This document shows, in pieces, positions 22,590 to 34,284 of a stretch of 64,000 bases of DNA (its first letter is position 1; each line of letters starts with the position of its first letter). The stretch lies in NCBI GenBank assembly GCA_001465935.1, contig LNKV01000042.1, forward strand, positions 481,633-545,632. Reading direction: 5' to 3'. Source of the stretch: Clarireedia homoeocarpa. Its lineage: Eukaryota; Ascomycota; Leotiomycetes; Helotiales; Rutstroemiaceae. The translations under genes and the position numbers were made by a program. Under the pieces are notes generated by a model. That model had not been told where the DNA came from. It was given only the letters and a program-made list of their open reading frames with translations, and did no database searches.

Positions 22590-24213
22590 TCAGCCACACT
22601 TAACGTCATTCATGATGTCCTTCAAGATACCTTTCTCGGCCAAGGTTCGGATCGTACGATAGACCAATGGGGTATGGTCTTCTTTCCGTCTTGCAGCTTG
22701 GACATTTTCACGATCGATCGTGGCTACTTCCTCTGTATAGGAAACGCGCATGTCCCTTTGCTCCGTCACAAGCTGCCGAAGTCTTTGCAGAAGCATGCTG
22801 GTGTCCATGCCGCCTTGGCCAAGTACCTCTTCCACCTTTGGACACACTCTTGCGTCTTGCAAAAGCGAAGGTGATATTCCGAAAGCCTCACATGGCCCCC
22901 TAATGGTCGTTGCATCATCGATATCGTCGAAGCTTCTCCAGTCCGGCATTTCATTTGACAGTGCCTCTTCTATGGCCCTGATAGTTTTGATATTTTGCGC
23001 TAGCTGGTTTGGAATGCTCGCGAGAGGGCTTTGGCAAAGGGCCAGAAGATTGAATTGGAGGCCGCCATCATGGTCCCCAATGCTCTGGTAGATATTTGCT
23101 CGCGCAATCGAGATCCAATCGCGCTCATAGGAGCCTGAATATTGTCAGCTAGAATCAAGAGGATGGAGAGTATTTTTGTACCTAGGTTGACTGGCTGGCG
23201 TTGCATCCCGTCGAGTCTCCATACAACATCTCTCACAGGAACAAACGCAATAAAATGAAAACTCATGTCTTCATTTTGCCTCGACCTACTCTTAGGAGCT
23301 CTCTTGCCTCTCTTCCTTTTTTTCTTGGCCTCGATGTCGTTGCTGAGGGAGAGATCTGCGTTCAATATGTCCATTCTTCGTACGAAAGAGTTGTGTAGTG
23401 CACGAATATGGCCGTTCTGATCTAGCTTTCGTCCTCGATATGCAGGTTTGAGGTGCCGAGTTTCTTCCTTGAACTTCTTTAGGTTCTCACCAAGATCAAT
23501 CCTAGGAATATTCATGACAATATTTAGCAGAGCAATAGTCGCGCATGCATTGTGTGTCGTCTACTTTATCTTAGCAGGGCTTCGATAACGTTTCTATCCA
23601 GGAACCTTACCTGATTAGCAAACCATACATGATTTGGGCATTTGGGTAGCTTTTCATCCTCCGAACCTTCGTCTCGGTACTCGAACAAGAAGACTAGTCC
23701 ATGCACAGGTTTTCTTGCGGATTGTTAGTAGTGGTCGACCATTGTAGGCTGGATAACACACGGTAGAGATTGTAACATGTCATCCTCTAAACCTAATACC
23801 TCTTGTATCTTGATGTTTTGGACGCCATACTCGCGCAGTATATAGTTGAATAACGCCTGTTCATAATCCGTAAGTGGTGAACAAACATGTAATATATTTT
23901 TGGAGCATACTGGATCGCTCTCAAGCTCACACCAGCCTTTCCAAGCATTGCGTTCTTCATCCGTGAGTGGCCTTAGCGCCTCTTCGATAACTTTTGCATC
24001 CGGGTTCTTCAGCTTTGTCGTAGTACGCCTAGATGGACGGCCTGTTGCTGAAAGAGATGGTTGGTCCACGTGGTCACCGTTGACCGTATCTAGACGCCCC
24101 CCACAAGCTTTGTTTGAACCTCCACTTGGAGATGTAGGATGACTCTGATTTCTAGAAGAGTGTCTTCTCGTTTCTACACCAGAATCCACAGATGGTGCTG
24201 GAGACCCCTCCAT
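22590..24213 (-). CDS. ubiquitin C-terminal hydrolase, UCH37/UCHL5-like (peptidase C12)
   Basis: This is a cysteine protease that removes ubiquitin; UCH37-type enzymes act at the proteasome cap and, in metazoa, at INO80. The product is about 474 residues from five or six exons. A Ser/Thr/Pro-rich extension of about 95 residues precedes the UCH fold, which begins WCELESDPALFNYILREYGV. Catalytic residues are all visible: Gln in WFANQ, Cys in THNACATIALLN, His in MSFHFIAFVPV and Asp in VWRLDG. The crossover loop is a very basic run (EAKKKRKRGKRAPKSRSR) that could also act as a nuclear signal. The C-terminal extension, with RRKEDHTPLVYRTIRTLAEKG, corresponds to the ULD/KEKE-like tail of UCH37 rather than to short UCH-L1/L3. 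The divergence of the N-terminal extension is the only uncertainty. Confidence 0.87.
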
Positions 24214-25002
24214 CGTTGTGGGTGAGAAGCTTTCTAGCCTCGCACTGCAGATCGTTCTTATGACAAGTATTTAATTAAGGCAAGACACAACATTCCAGTC
24301 GAAGTCTGATTTGACTTTCCCAATCAAAGTATAGTTAAGGACAGAATGATTTTTTTTGGCATGGAAGAGGGAGGACACACTTTTACGCGACCAGATTGCC
24401 GCCCCCCGGTATTCTGGTCCCGTAAAAGTCATATAACAAAACTTGCTGGGGGTGATAAACCTAGATGGTTGTGCAAAAACCGGTTGTCAGACGGAACAGA
24501 ATGACAGGAAAACTGATTGTGAGATGGGATAAAAATTGGCATGGTGTGATGTACCACCTGTTATCCACCAAGTAGAAGCTTTCAGATGTTCTCTTCTTCT
24601 CTTCTGAGCTGTAATGAGAACTTATTTAAGAAACGTATCAAAGCTATATTCAGTGAATATAAGTGAATTCAATCCATGATTTGCTGTCGAATTGAAGTGA
24701 TAACTTTCACATGGTCCGTGCGTTACGAACTAGAGGCGTATCAACTCAAAAATTCATAGAACGCGTCGCGACTCTGGTAAATTTGTTGAAGCTGGGAACA
24801 CCTACGCCCATAATCCGTACCAGGTTTTTATCAGCAGCAGCTCGAGACTCCATCCATCCCTCGATATTCGTCGTATATCCTTCGTCGGTGTGGCTACACT
24901 TTCTGGGCATACGATCATAATCCCGGTTGGACACAACAACCTTGGAAGAGTTTATTAGCAGGCAGTCAAGAATGCAATGGTTATTGTAAGGCATTTACAA
25001 AG
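24214..25002. promoter_or_regulatory. divergent promoter region of UCH and POM152 genes, with a 51-bp inverted repeat
   Basis: This is 789 bp between divergent starts. At 24379-24429 lies an inverted repeat with arms of about 18 bp differing at one or two positions (ACTTTTACG...CGTAAAAGT) around a C-run. Its left arm is part of the 22-bp word shared with 12831-12852. Open frames at 24711-24920 (+) and 24746-24994 (-) have no domain support. Confidence 0.5.
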
Positions 25003-28000
25003 ATGAATGGAACCCCGAGAATGCGTTCGGGCTTACCCTCGACGCCAGGAAGTGGCCAGCGCAATCCGCAACCGAGAGTGACTTCTCCTCTACGAGATAT
25101 TCCCACGGCATCGAGCTCAACAACAGATTCTGATGCGCCAGTGATACCCGTAGAACTTATCGATGCACCGAGCCAGCGAATGTACGTTGTGGGCTTCTAT
25201 GGACTGCTTCTTGTATGGCGGTTATATGACTGGTGGCAGCTTGTGGAGGACGAGTCAGAATCATTCTCGCTATTTTTGAAATGGGCAGTTATAGATGCAC
25301 TGTTTATATACTGGATACCGAAACTTAGGATACCATGGCTGGAATGGTCTCAACAAACGTCTCATACAGCTTTCGTTTTGCACGCTGTATTTGATGGTAT
25401 GTTGATGTTTAGGATCGGGGTAGGTTGAATTTGCGAATGAGTTTGGGACAGTCCAGCTAACTCTGCACAGCTTCCACTTCAAGGATGGCTATTAATTTTC
25501 ACCAAAACATTCTTTGACAGAGAGTTATCGATTTCCGAAAACAATGTTCGACCTGCGAGCATTCTACACAACTCGTCTTTGATCATGGGAAAGCAAATCA
25601 TCAACATATTACCAGAAGGGTACGCTACACACCAGAATATTTCTCTAGACCCGCTAACAATTCATAGATCTGCTACACTGAATCCAGATGGCCTCCCTTT
25701 CTGTATAGATAGCAGTCGTCCTGCCGTCAAACTGCCCATGTATTTCAACCAGACTAAACCTGTGCACATCGAGCTTCTACGAATCGATTTTGATACCAAT
25801 ACAAACGAGACGATTGAACTCAAGAAAAAGGAAATGAGGGACTTCAGAAGGGTGGAGGATGATCCAAATGTTTACATGTTGGAGTTCACTGTGAAGAAGC
25901 CGGGGCTCTACCGACTCTTCAAAATCATCGACCAATCGAAACTGGAAGTACAGCGCAGGATGTCTGACACTCTTGTTGTTAAGTGTCCTAAAGCAGTCAT
26001 CAAATCTGCGGCTTCAGACAAATGTCTTGGGGATTTGTCTGACTTAACTATCGAGCTGGAGGGTACACCTCCCTTAAAAATCGTCTACAGCCGTACCATC
26101 AACGACAAAGATAGGAGTTTCCACTTTCAGAGCAATCAGCCGGAAAACTTTGTATCGCCACTCTTAGGTGTAACACGGCCAAGTACTTTAGTTACCGCTG
26201 GGAGTCAAGATGTTTCGTGGGCAAGGTCACAGAAAGTCATCATTCCATTGAATGAATCTATGACTCCAAGTGGGTCGTGGTTATATTCAATCAACGAGAT
26301 TCATGATGCTACTGGTAATGTAGCCAATTTCACTATTCTTGGTGAAGATGGGGAGCACATTTATCCTAAGAACACTCACATGGAGCAGAACTTTATGGTC
26401 CATGAAAGACCTCTAGCAAGACTTGGCGGATGTGACTCCAGAAGCCCGCTCATGGTAGCTATTGGGCAGTCAACAGAGCTTCCTGTCAATTATGCGACGC
26501 CTGGACGGACACCTGATGATACATCCCATACGCTGACGTGGAAATTCTCTCCACTCGATTCTTTGACCGCCGCTGGAGATCACGGGAGCGAAGTGACCTT
26601 CGAGGAGTTCTCAGCTCGTAATGCACATCAAACACCTAACATCCGCGAGCCAGGTCTCTACACCTTGATTAGCGTGAAGAGTAAGTTCTGTGAGGGTGAG
26701 GTGAGGGAACCATCGTCATGCTTGCTCCTTAATGCGCCGGAACCGCAGTTGGCTATCAGCGCCGAAAATATCAACGACAAATGTGCTGGCAATTCTATTG
26801 GCTTGCTCGTTGATTTAGATCTGATCGGAACACCGCCTTTCGTAGTGAGGTATAATATTATTACGAAGAGTGGCACTAAACCGCAATCTGTAAAGGTTCC
26901 AGGCCTACGATATCAATTGGAACTCAAACCACGCGACGCCGGTCATTTCAAATATCAATTTACCTCTATCGACGATTCTGTATACAAGGGACATAAGTTA
27001 AGCAGTGACTTGATCTTAGAACAAGATGTGAAGCCACCGGCCTCGGCTTACCTTCGACGACCAGCAGGTGAGATCGATGCTTGCATTGAGGAGCCAGTGG
27101 AGATGAACGTTGAGCTGTCTGGTGAACCGCCCTTCACTTTGGAGTACGAGATCGTTCACGACGGGAGACGTAGAAAGCAGAAGGTTTCTGGCATTGAAGC
27201 GGATATCTACAAGATTAAAACTGACCCCTTGGTCAAAGGAGGCGAATATTCACTTGCCCTTGCAAGCGTGCAGGATAAGACGGGCTGTAAGATCTTCCTC
27301 AACGACGATGTCAAATTCATGGTCCGACATCAAAGGCCTAGAGCCGCGTTTGGCCATTTGGATGGCAAGCACAAGATAATGACTATTGAGGGCACGAATA
27401 TTCCTTTACCTTTACGCCTAACTGGCCAGGCACCTTGGACCATCAAATACCGGAACTTAAATGACAATTCTGGAAAGATTTTGGAGAAAGTCGCCAGATC
27501 AACCAATGACGTTGTCAAGGTTGACCATCGCGGTACATACGAGTTGCTTGACGTTTCCGATAATCAGTGTCCTGGGACAATTGATCCAAAGGCTTCGCTC
27601 TTCGACGTGGATTGGCTTCCTAGGCCACAGATCACTCTTGCTAACAACTCGCCACTCAAATTTGATGGCGAAAAGTACTTGAAACACGAGGTTTGTGAAG
27701 GTGATATTGATGGAGTGGAGATCAATCTCATTGGTAAGTTGTATCCCTCTGCTCATAAATGAACAACAACTGACAATAATACTAGGTTCTCCGCCATACC
27801 ATGTCAAATACCAAATTCGTCATACTCCCGAACATGGTTCGGTATCTAGCAGTAATAAGGAATTTGATGCTGGCCTTGGTTCATCAACGGTTTCCATGGA
27901 CACAGCTAGGCCTGGCATCTACGAGTATAAGTTTTCTGAACTTTCTGACAATCTCTATGACCACGATTCGAAGAAATTCACACCGCTTGTAATCGAACAA

Positions 28001-28894
28001 AAAGTCAACAGGAAGCCAGCTGCACAATTTATTAAGCCTGGGCACTCGTATACATACTGCAAAGAGGAGCTGGCTGGCGATGAAGTAATCCCAATCAAAC
28101 TTGAAGGTGTTCCACCATTCTCACTCGAGGTCGACATCAAGCACCAAAACAGTCCCAGACCAGAGACTGTAAAAATCGCGAACATCGAATCTAACAACTA
28201 CGACTTCCGCATTCCGCATCGGGTATTATCTCTTGGTATTCACCAGGTCAGTGTTCGAAAGATTCGTGACTCTAGAGGGTGTCAGCAAAAGACTGAACAT
28301 GGAGCACCTCATGTCCAAGTCCAAGTTTATGATGTCCCCGCTATTTATCCTTTGGATTCTCGCACAGATTACTGCGTTGGAGAACGAATCGGATATACTT
28401 TGTCCGGCACTGCACCTTTCGAGATCTACTACACATTCGAGAATGTTCAACGCAAGGCAAAGTCACCAAATACCAGTTTCAGGCGTATTGCTGAAAAGCC
28501 AGGTAACTTTACCATCACAGCCATTTCGGATAAAGCCAGCGAGTGTAAAGCAAGGACCGAAATTACGAAGATTATACATGAGATGCCTAGTGTTAAGCTC
28601 AGTAAGGGTCTCCAGAAAGAAGTAGATATTCACGAGGGTGGACAGGCCGAAATTCTTTTTGAATTCTGGGGCACGCCACCTTTCGAATTCACATACACGA
28701 GGAGTACGAATGCCAGGAAGGGCCAAAAATCCCAAGTGTTGGAGACTAGACATGAAGTATCTTACGAGCATAGCAAGACCATCCTAGCCTCTCTAGAGGG
28801 TACCTATGAGGTTATAGCCATCAAAGACCAGTTCTGTTCCTTCTCCACAGCGAAAGTGGATGGCAAGAATGGGCAAAAACTGTTACAATATTAA
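25003..28894 (+). CDS. POM152: nucleoporin Pom152
   Basis: Pom152 is an integral membrane ring component of the nuclear pore complex. The product is 1,262 residues from three exons: 25003-25419, 25471-27733 and 27786-28894. The cytosolic N-terminus is Ser/Thr/Pro-rich. Hydrophobic segments follow at about residues 63-80 (YVVGFYGLLLVWRLYDWW), 98-115 (FLKWAVIDALFIYWI) and 125-142 (TAFVLHAVFDGMLMF). The rest is a long lumenal region of repeated Ig/cadherin-like beta domains. Each begins with the same signature, a Cys plus a short run then L-GxPPF/Y (for example VDLDLIGTPPFVVRYNI, VELSGEPPFTLEYEI, FEFWGTPPFEFTYT), about nine copies. Length and architecture match fungal Pom152 closely. No truncation is seen. 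Confidence 0.95.
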
Positions 28895-29201
28895 AGAAAG
28901 GTTGTCTGGGTATTTTTGAAAAAAATCATAGCGCGGCGTTGGTAGTCTTCGAATTTAATGGGAAGTTTTATAGAATCAGTCAGTCAGTCAGTCAGTCTAG
29001 AAACTGCTCACAGGGGAATGATGAATGTATGAACATGTTTTACACTAGGCTCCTTCTTCCCCTTAACCTTCATCTACATGAGTTTTTACATGGATCTGCA
29101 GTGGGTCGGCATAGCTACCATGCATATATATATTAATGACATGCTTCGTTGGTAGAAGCATGTATTGGCGAAGCAGATGGTCGAGAGGCCTTTTCCAGAG
29201 C
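28895..29201. other. convergent 3' spacer with a CAGT microsatellite
   Basis: These 307 bp lie between POM152 and the convergent 2EXR-like gene. A short tetranucleotide run (CAGT units, about 28975-28998) is the only repeat. No gene is seen. Confidence 0.4.
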
Positions 29202-30188
29202 TCATGCTGAACCTCTTTCCAATTCTTTTAGATATTCATTTTCAAATCTAAATTTTCTGCCCTTATTCCACTCCAATCCCCAATTGATCTCCCCAACTTC
29301 CATTCTAATAGGTCGTAAGGGCCTAAGCCCATCCAACAACATCTTCTTCTGCTCCCAAGCATACGTCTGTGGCGGCTCTTGCCAGTTAATCCTAAGAAAA
29401 TGGATATCTGCGCCCGCTAGCCATTTCCGCATCTTCTTGATACCCTTTCTCACTTCGACCAGCCTCGCTTCCGCTTCGAAATCCTGGGGTTTCTGTTTGC
29501 GCTTTTCGCTACCGAGATGGATTGACAAGGAGAGATTACGTATGGAAGACGTGAGCGCAGACGATAGTACCAAGTCTGATCTCTTCGTTTTATGCATCCA
29601 AATATCATAATCAATAGTCAGTGAAACAATCTGCCGCGGCCCTCCATAAAAGACTGGTAGAGCTTCATGATATATCTGCCGATTCAAGCGCAGCAGTGCT
29701 GGCTCGAATGACTGCGAGAGGTGGATGTGCGATTGCAGTTGTCGCGGATGCGGCCCCGGGCGCGGATAGTCCAAGGGAGGTGTCAAGAGGAGGGAATAGA
29801 TGAATTGCCTGATTTCGAGGGGTAGACGGAGGAGTGAGGATCGGGGAGTATCTGCGGGGCGGGGTGCGGTGGGGTCGGCTTCGACTGATCCGGACCTCAT
29901 CCCTATTCCTATCCCCACGGGGTCGGGGCTTGGCATTTGCGCAACGAGCGACTGTGTGTATTTTTGGAGAGTGAGGAAGTAGTTGCGGAGGTCTTGCTTG
30001 CGTAGGGACCAAACGGCATCTTCAGTAATATTCAAGACCGATTGGGGAGAGGGGGACCGTTGCGATGCTTTAGCTGCGGCGAGACGTTTAAGCTGGGGAT
30101 TGGTGGCGGTGTTGAAGCTGTTTTCTGGTAAGAGTGAGGGTGATTGCTGATATGCTAGGTGATTTTCTGGTGTTTCCGGGTGCGACAT
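29202..30188 (-). CDS. 2EXR/F-box-like ascomycete protein of unknown function
   Basis: This is a single-exon gene of 328 residues. The N-terminal 115 residues are Ser/Pro-rich and probably disordered. A short helical segment (QDLRNYFLTLQKYTQSLVAQ) lies within them. From about residue 120 comes the pattern common in filamentous ascomycete 2EXR/F-box-like families: LLRLPLEIRQFIYSLLL, later LLRLNRQIYHEALPVFYGG, then a beta-rich segment with RNLSLSIHLG. The LPLEIR...IY and LRLNRQIYHEALPVFY motifs are diagnostic of that family, whose biochemical role is not known. The C-terminus is charged (KGRKFRFENEYLKELERGSA). The downstream neighbour is POM152, tail to tail; upstream lies the TIR transposon remnant. 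Confidence 0.75.
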   Translation of the reverse strand: MSHPETPENHLAYQQSPSLLPENSFNTATNPQLKRLAAAKASQRSPSPQSVLNITEDAVWSLRKQDLRNYFLTLQKYTQSLVAQMPSPDPVGIGIGMRSGSVEADPTAPRPADTPRSSLLRLPLEIRQFIYSLLLTPPLDYPRPGPHPRQLQSHIHLSQSFEPALLRLNRQIYHEALPVFYGGPRQIVSLTIDYDIWMHKTKRSDLVLSSALTSSIRNLSLSIHLGSEKRKQKPQDFEAEARLVEVRKGIKKMRKWLAGADIHFLRINWQEPPQTYAWEQKKMLLDGLRPLRPIRMEVGEINWGLEWNKGRKFRFENEYLKELERGSA

Positions 30189-30410
30189 TAGGGGTAGCTA
30201 GGGATGGGATTGCAGATGTTGGTGGCACAGTGTAAAACTGTTTCGTGCAATTTCGGTGCTGAGTTTCGGACTCGCGTGGTGTGAATATTGAGCTCATTGA
30301 CCCTGAGTACGAGGTACGCTATTTGACTGTTCCGTTAGCTCGAGAGATAAGATAAGATCTCCTATTCTTAATGGATGCAGGCCAGATGTGTTCCGGTCTG
30401 TACTTCGTAG

Positions 30411-31116
30411 GCCAATTTCTCGATTTACAAATGGACTACGTATAATGCCTAATCAACTAGGTTTCTAGCTGGACTACTTTGTTGACCAATGTACATAGTT
30501 GACGCCCAAATATGAGGCTATTCGCAAATGGACTTAGTCTGTTGGTTAATACCCTAATGTGGATGGTATCTACTATGCAAATATATACTCTTCATAGTTA
30601 ATAATCCTTTTGCCTTCTATACTATAGTACTTGAATATTATTATAGCCAATATAGTCTTGTCGGCGACCTAGATCTTTAAGAAGGTATCAATATCTGAAA
30701 GGATAGTTATATTATACAAATATAAAGGATTGTATGCTACTAGGAGTTACAACAGCTGGAAGAATAAACGTAAATACCCAGCATACTATTATGCGGGTAA
30801 GGATTATAACTGTGGGTAGCTAGCTAGTATGGTGCTATATACTAATAATGTACTGATTCCGAAAAAGAATAGTAATAGTAAAGTAGTTGAGGAACTTAGT
30901 AAAAGTAAACGGCAGCGATCTAATACTACTAAAGTACATAGACTACACTAGCTGACAAATAGATTAGTTGAGGTACGTACAATTAAATATGTTTTTACAC
31001 GAATAGCCTCCTCATATTTGGTTGTCAACTACGTACATTGGTCAATAAACTAGTCCAGCTAGAAACCTAGTTGATTAGGCATTATATGTACTCCATTTGT
31101 AAATCGAGAAATTGGC
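30411..31116. mobile_element. DNA transposon remnant (MITE-like) with about 115-bp terminal inverted repeats
   Basis: The left arm (30411-30524) and the reverse complement of the right arm (31000-31116) align over their whole length with few differences. Both begin GCCAATTTCTCGATTTACAA and end at GAGGCTATTCG, with matching internal words such as CTAATCAACTAGGTTTCTAG. The total is 706 bp with about 475 bp of AT-rich, stop-riddled interior. The interior includes an AGTAAACGGCAGCGATCTAA-like stretch, reminiscent of a transposase tail but not identifiable. No clear target-site duplication is seen at the ends as drawn, so class II superfamily is undecided. It lies between the 2EXR-like gene and the alpha/beta hydrolase. 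Confidence 0.82.
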
Positions 31117-31237
31117 TTTAGTGCTTACTCTTCGCTAGCACTTATAAGAGTTCTGAATGTTACCTTCATCAAGAGTTTTATATCTACATTAAACACATAA
31201 CGACGCTAAGAACCAGGACTCTGACTCTATAACCAGC

Positions 31238-32452
31238 ATGATGCAGTCCCCAAGTTTCCTCACAATCCCCACAAAACCAGATGCTCCAATATCATATACC
31301 TTTTACGCAAATTCTGTGAGCCACGGGCAGCCCAAAACCTACCAAGATCTCATCGTTTTCGTCAATGGTCTTGGGCTCCCCGCATCCTCCTGGACTCAAA
31401 GTATTTCAATCCTCCAGTCGAGCCTGGAAAGTTGTCCATCAATTTTGACTTTTGATCGTTATGGCCAAGGGTTAACGACGGCACGAGATCCTTTGGACGA
31501 TGGGAATGGCTACGGTCATGATTTCATGGATGCTGCAAATGATCTACACAGTATAATATTGGTTATAGCAAAAACGAAGCTGGATCTTACTGAGAAAGAT
31601 ATTGAGAACAGAAAGCTCCATCTAACAATAGTGGCTGCATCTATTGGCGTAAGTGCTTTATCATTCGCGGTTTATCTCTCGATTTGTCCCGAACCTCAGT
31701 GTAGGCCAAGGGCAGTCTTCCTATTTGACGTCCTTTATAACATTTATATCAAGACGCTCACACTATCTACATCGTCTCCCGCTCACACACCCAGGTCCCC
31801 ATAACCCGCCTCTACGCCCAAACCCACCCGGGCCTCATCTCCTCCCTCCTCTTCCTCGACTCCAATATCGCCAACGTAAACTACAGCGACATTATCCCCT
31901 CTCCATCATCTCCCAACTTTGACCCGTCCACGGTAACCGCCCCAGACTGTTCCCTCGACCAATACATCGAAGCACGCACCAAACTCGTCAACATGTTCGA
32001 CCTCCATGTCAAAAATGCCGAAGCCATGGATCGCCGCACCGGTCCTCGTTTACTCCCCTATGCCGATAAACCTACACTTGTAGGAGCCGATGGGGACGAC
32101 AGAGGACCCTGGCTTACAGTTGTGGGACATGATCCGGTAACTTTTACGGAGCTGAGCTGGGAGAAAATGGGGACACCGAAGAGTTTGACTATGAGGTTTA
32201 CGGAACCGTGAGTCTTTTCTCTTTCCTCTCCTCTTTTGATCCAAGTAAATAGTCCGTTGATTTGATGGGTGACTAATGAGATACAGATATTGGGCCCAGT
32301 ACAATGAAGACTTGACAAAGATAACGGAAGTTGGCAGATGCGACGGCGTGAAAATTGCAAAGGGCTGCGGACACTTTATTCAAATGGATGATCCTGCTTT
32401 CGTAGCGGGAGAGATCAAGGCTCTTGTCCAAAAATCAGCGAAGCAAGTCTGA
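31238..32452 (+). CDS. alpha/beta hydrolase-fold protein
   Basis: The product is 329 residues from three exons: 31238-31648, 31795-32207 and 32287-32452. The fold is visible as strand plus oxyanion loop (LIVFVNGLGLPASSW), then the strand ILTFDRYGQGLT. The nucleophile elbow is VAASIGVPITRLYA, built across the first intron, with Ser as likely nucleophile. A conserved LISSLLFLDSNIANVNYSD segment follows, and the catalytic His is probably in IAKGCGHFIQMDDP near the C-terminus. The elbow reads A-A-S-I-G rather than G-x-S-x-G. Family members from filamentous ascomycetes are uncharacterised, and the substrate cannot be told. There is no signal peptide, so a cytosolic enzyme is expected. Two adjacent ATGs (31238, 31241) could serve. 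The TIR element ends about 120 bp upstream, so it may influence the promoter. Confidence 0.8.
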
Positions 32453-33091
32453 TGTCACCTCATACGAGACGCATGCAATCTCAGGGTACCATTATATTTC
32501 CCTAAATATGCTGTCGTGTTCCCTCCTTCACTCCCACGTGAAACCGTTACATATCAGATCAAGTCAAGATGAATGGTCAGAAACAGAAGTTGCGCAGATG
32601 CGATGTAATGTATTGAATCAAAGTAATCCTGAACAAATCATTGGTCAAATTTATTGATCGAATTCCACTAAACAAATGTACCTCATGCACGCCTTCATTA
32701 GGCTAAATTTTAATATCCCTAGCATCCAATGATAATCCCCAATCCGACATTAGTGGGACCGGTGCGAAACGCGAGAACGCGAAAATTCGCCAAATCGAGA
32801 AAGAAAGACGCGCTCAAAAAAGAAGTCAAAGCCTCCCCCACTCCTCATATCTGACGACTGATCACTTTCTAAGTAAAGAGCAATGATGCACCGATTCGAT
32901 TGCTTGCAACGGACCACGTAAAACTCCAGAGTCTCCAAACACCACAAAGGTCATGTCGGCCAGCGCATATAGAAAAAAAGAAATCATTAAAACAGCCGTT
33001 GGGTTTCATGTACAACATGACATAATCGTGAAGTTGTAAAGTCGCGATGCTCATCGCACATTAGAAGTAAAGCTAGCAATATCAAATCAAA
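32453..33091. other. convergent 3' intergenic region
   Basis: This is the 639-bp tail-to-tail spacer between the hydrolase and the Whi5-type gene. Small open frames on the minus strand (32750-33054) have no domain support. No repeat was recognised. Confidence 0.35.
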
Positions 33092-34284
33092 TCAAGGTAG
33101 AAGGTCACCGCCGAGTTGCATCCCAAGTCCAGCATGCTTGGCAGGGCTGTCACGCATGGATGGGCTTGCATTGGGTGGATGAAAGTTTTCGAAGGTTAGG
33201 CGTCGGCGAGCTACCGTTACAGGAGTTTTGGCTGCCCTTGGTGTCCATGTAGCTTGTGCTGGACTAGGCGTGATGTTGACAAAGTCGGCAAAGTCGAAGC
33301 CTTGTGACGGAGTTGCTGGAGCTCCAAATATAGATAGGGACCCACTATATCCTGGGGTAGTCATCATAGATGAAGGGAGTGCAAGATTTTTGGGCGGAGG
33401 TGTAGATGGTGGTTGCATTCTAACTCTTGACCCGGGGTTTGCGGGACTGCTAAGATAGAGGAGCAAATCCGCTTCTTCCTCTGCTGGCTTGCCATTGCCA
33501 TCCTTATTACGTCGTAGAGGGTTGCTTCGGTTTCTGATCGGAGACGGTGTACGCGGGGATGAAGGACGCATATCGAATGAATGTAAAGGAAGATGATTAT
33601 CTTCGTCATCTGATGGAGCCGCAAAGCTGGGAGAAGTGAGATTGTCTGGCATATGTGAAGATCCCCGATAAAAAGATATGTTCGGTCCTGCGGATGTGGT
33701 GAAATGAGGTTGTTTACGTGGCTTGATGGGTGATGAGTGGGCTAGTTGATGGTGACCCTTCCATCTAGTCGTCTGACGTATTGTTCTTCCGGGTGTTGGC
33801 GAAGAGCGTATTCTCTTTCTTGAACCAGAGCTTGAACTGGCCGGCTGAAAAGTGGTATGGTACGACCTCTTCCTCGGGCCATTGCTGCTACCACTTGATA
33901 CAATCTGGTCGGAAAATATGGCGGCAGCTTTCAAGGGTGAGCTGAGTAATGTTCGACCACTTGGATATGCAAATTCGGAGGCTGTACTGGAAGATGAATC
34001 TGATAGCATGTCCCCGCTCGAAGTCGGTCTCCTCCTCCTCAGCTCCTCTTCCACCCTTGGCTCTATCGTATCGAAGGACAAATCTTCCCAACCCCTATCT
34101 GTTTTAAATTGTGCAAGTGCGAGTCGATTTTGCAGTTTGCGAGCGATCTATTACTTGGGATTAGAATCATCTTCTGTGATGGTTGGATTGAAGGGGGACG
34201 AGGAGGAATTACCCTGCTCAACTCAGCTCTCTTCAACACCGCTCCTACTACCTCCTCGGGCTGTTTCTTCCATGGTGAGGTCAT
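33092..34284 (-). CDS. Whi5/Nrm1-type G1/S transcription repressor
   Basis: The product is 375 residues from two exons (34213-34284 and 33092-34147) separated by a 65-nt intron. The family core (Whi5 domain with GTB motif) is only visible after splicing: LSRIARKLQNRLALAQFKTD followed by RGWEDLSFDTIEPRVEEEL. Proteins of this family bind SBF/MBF and repress or close G1/S transcription. The rest is Ser/Pro-rich and probably disordered, with many minimal or full CDK sites (SPIKPRK, SPTPGR, TPSPIR), in keeping with control by cyclin-CDK phosphorylation. The start at 34284 (MTSPWKKQPEE) is the first Met in frame with the core. Whether it is closer to Whi5 or Nrm1 cannot be decided here. Upstream lie the minisatellites at 34715-34894 and 35076-35152. 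Confidence 0.8.
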
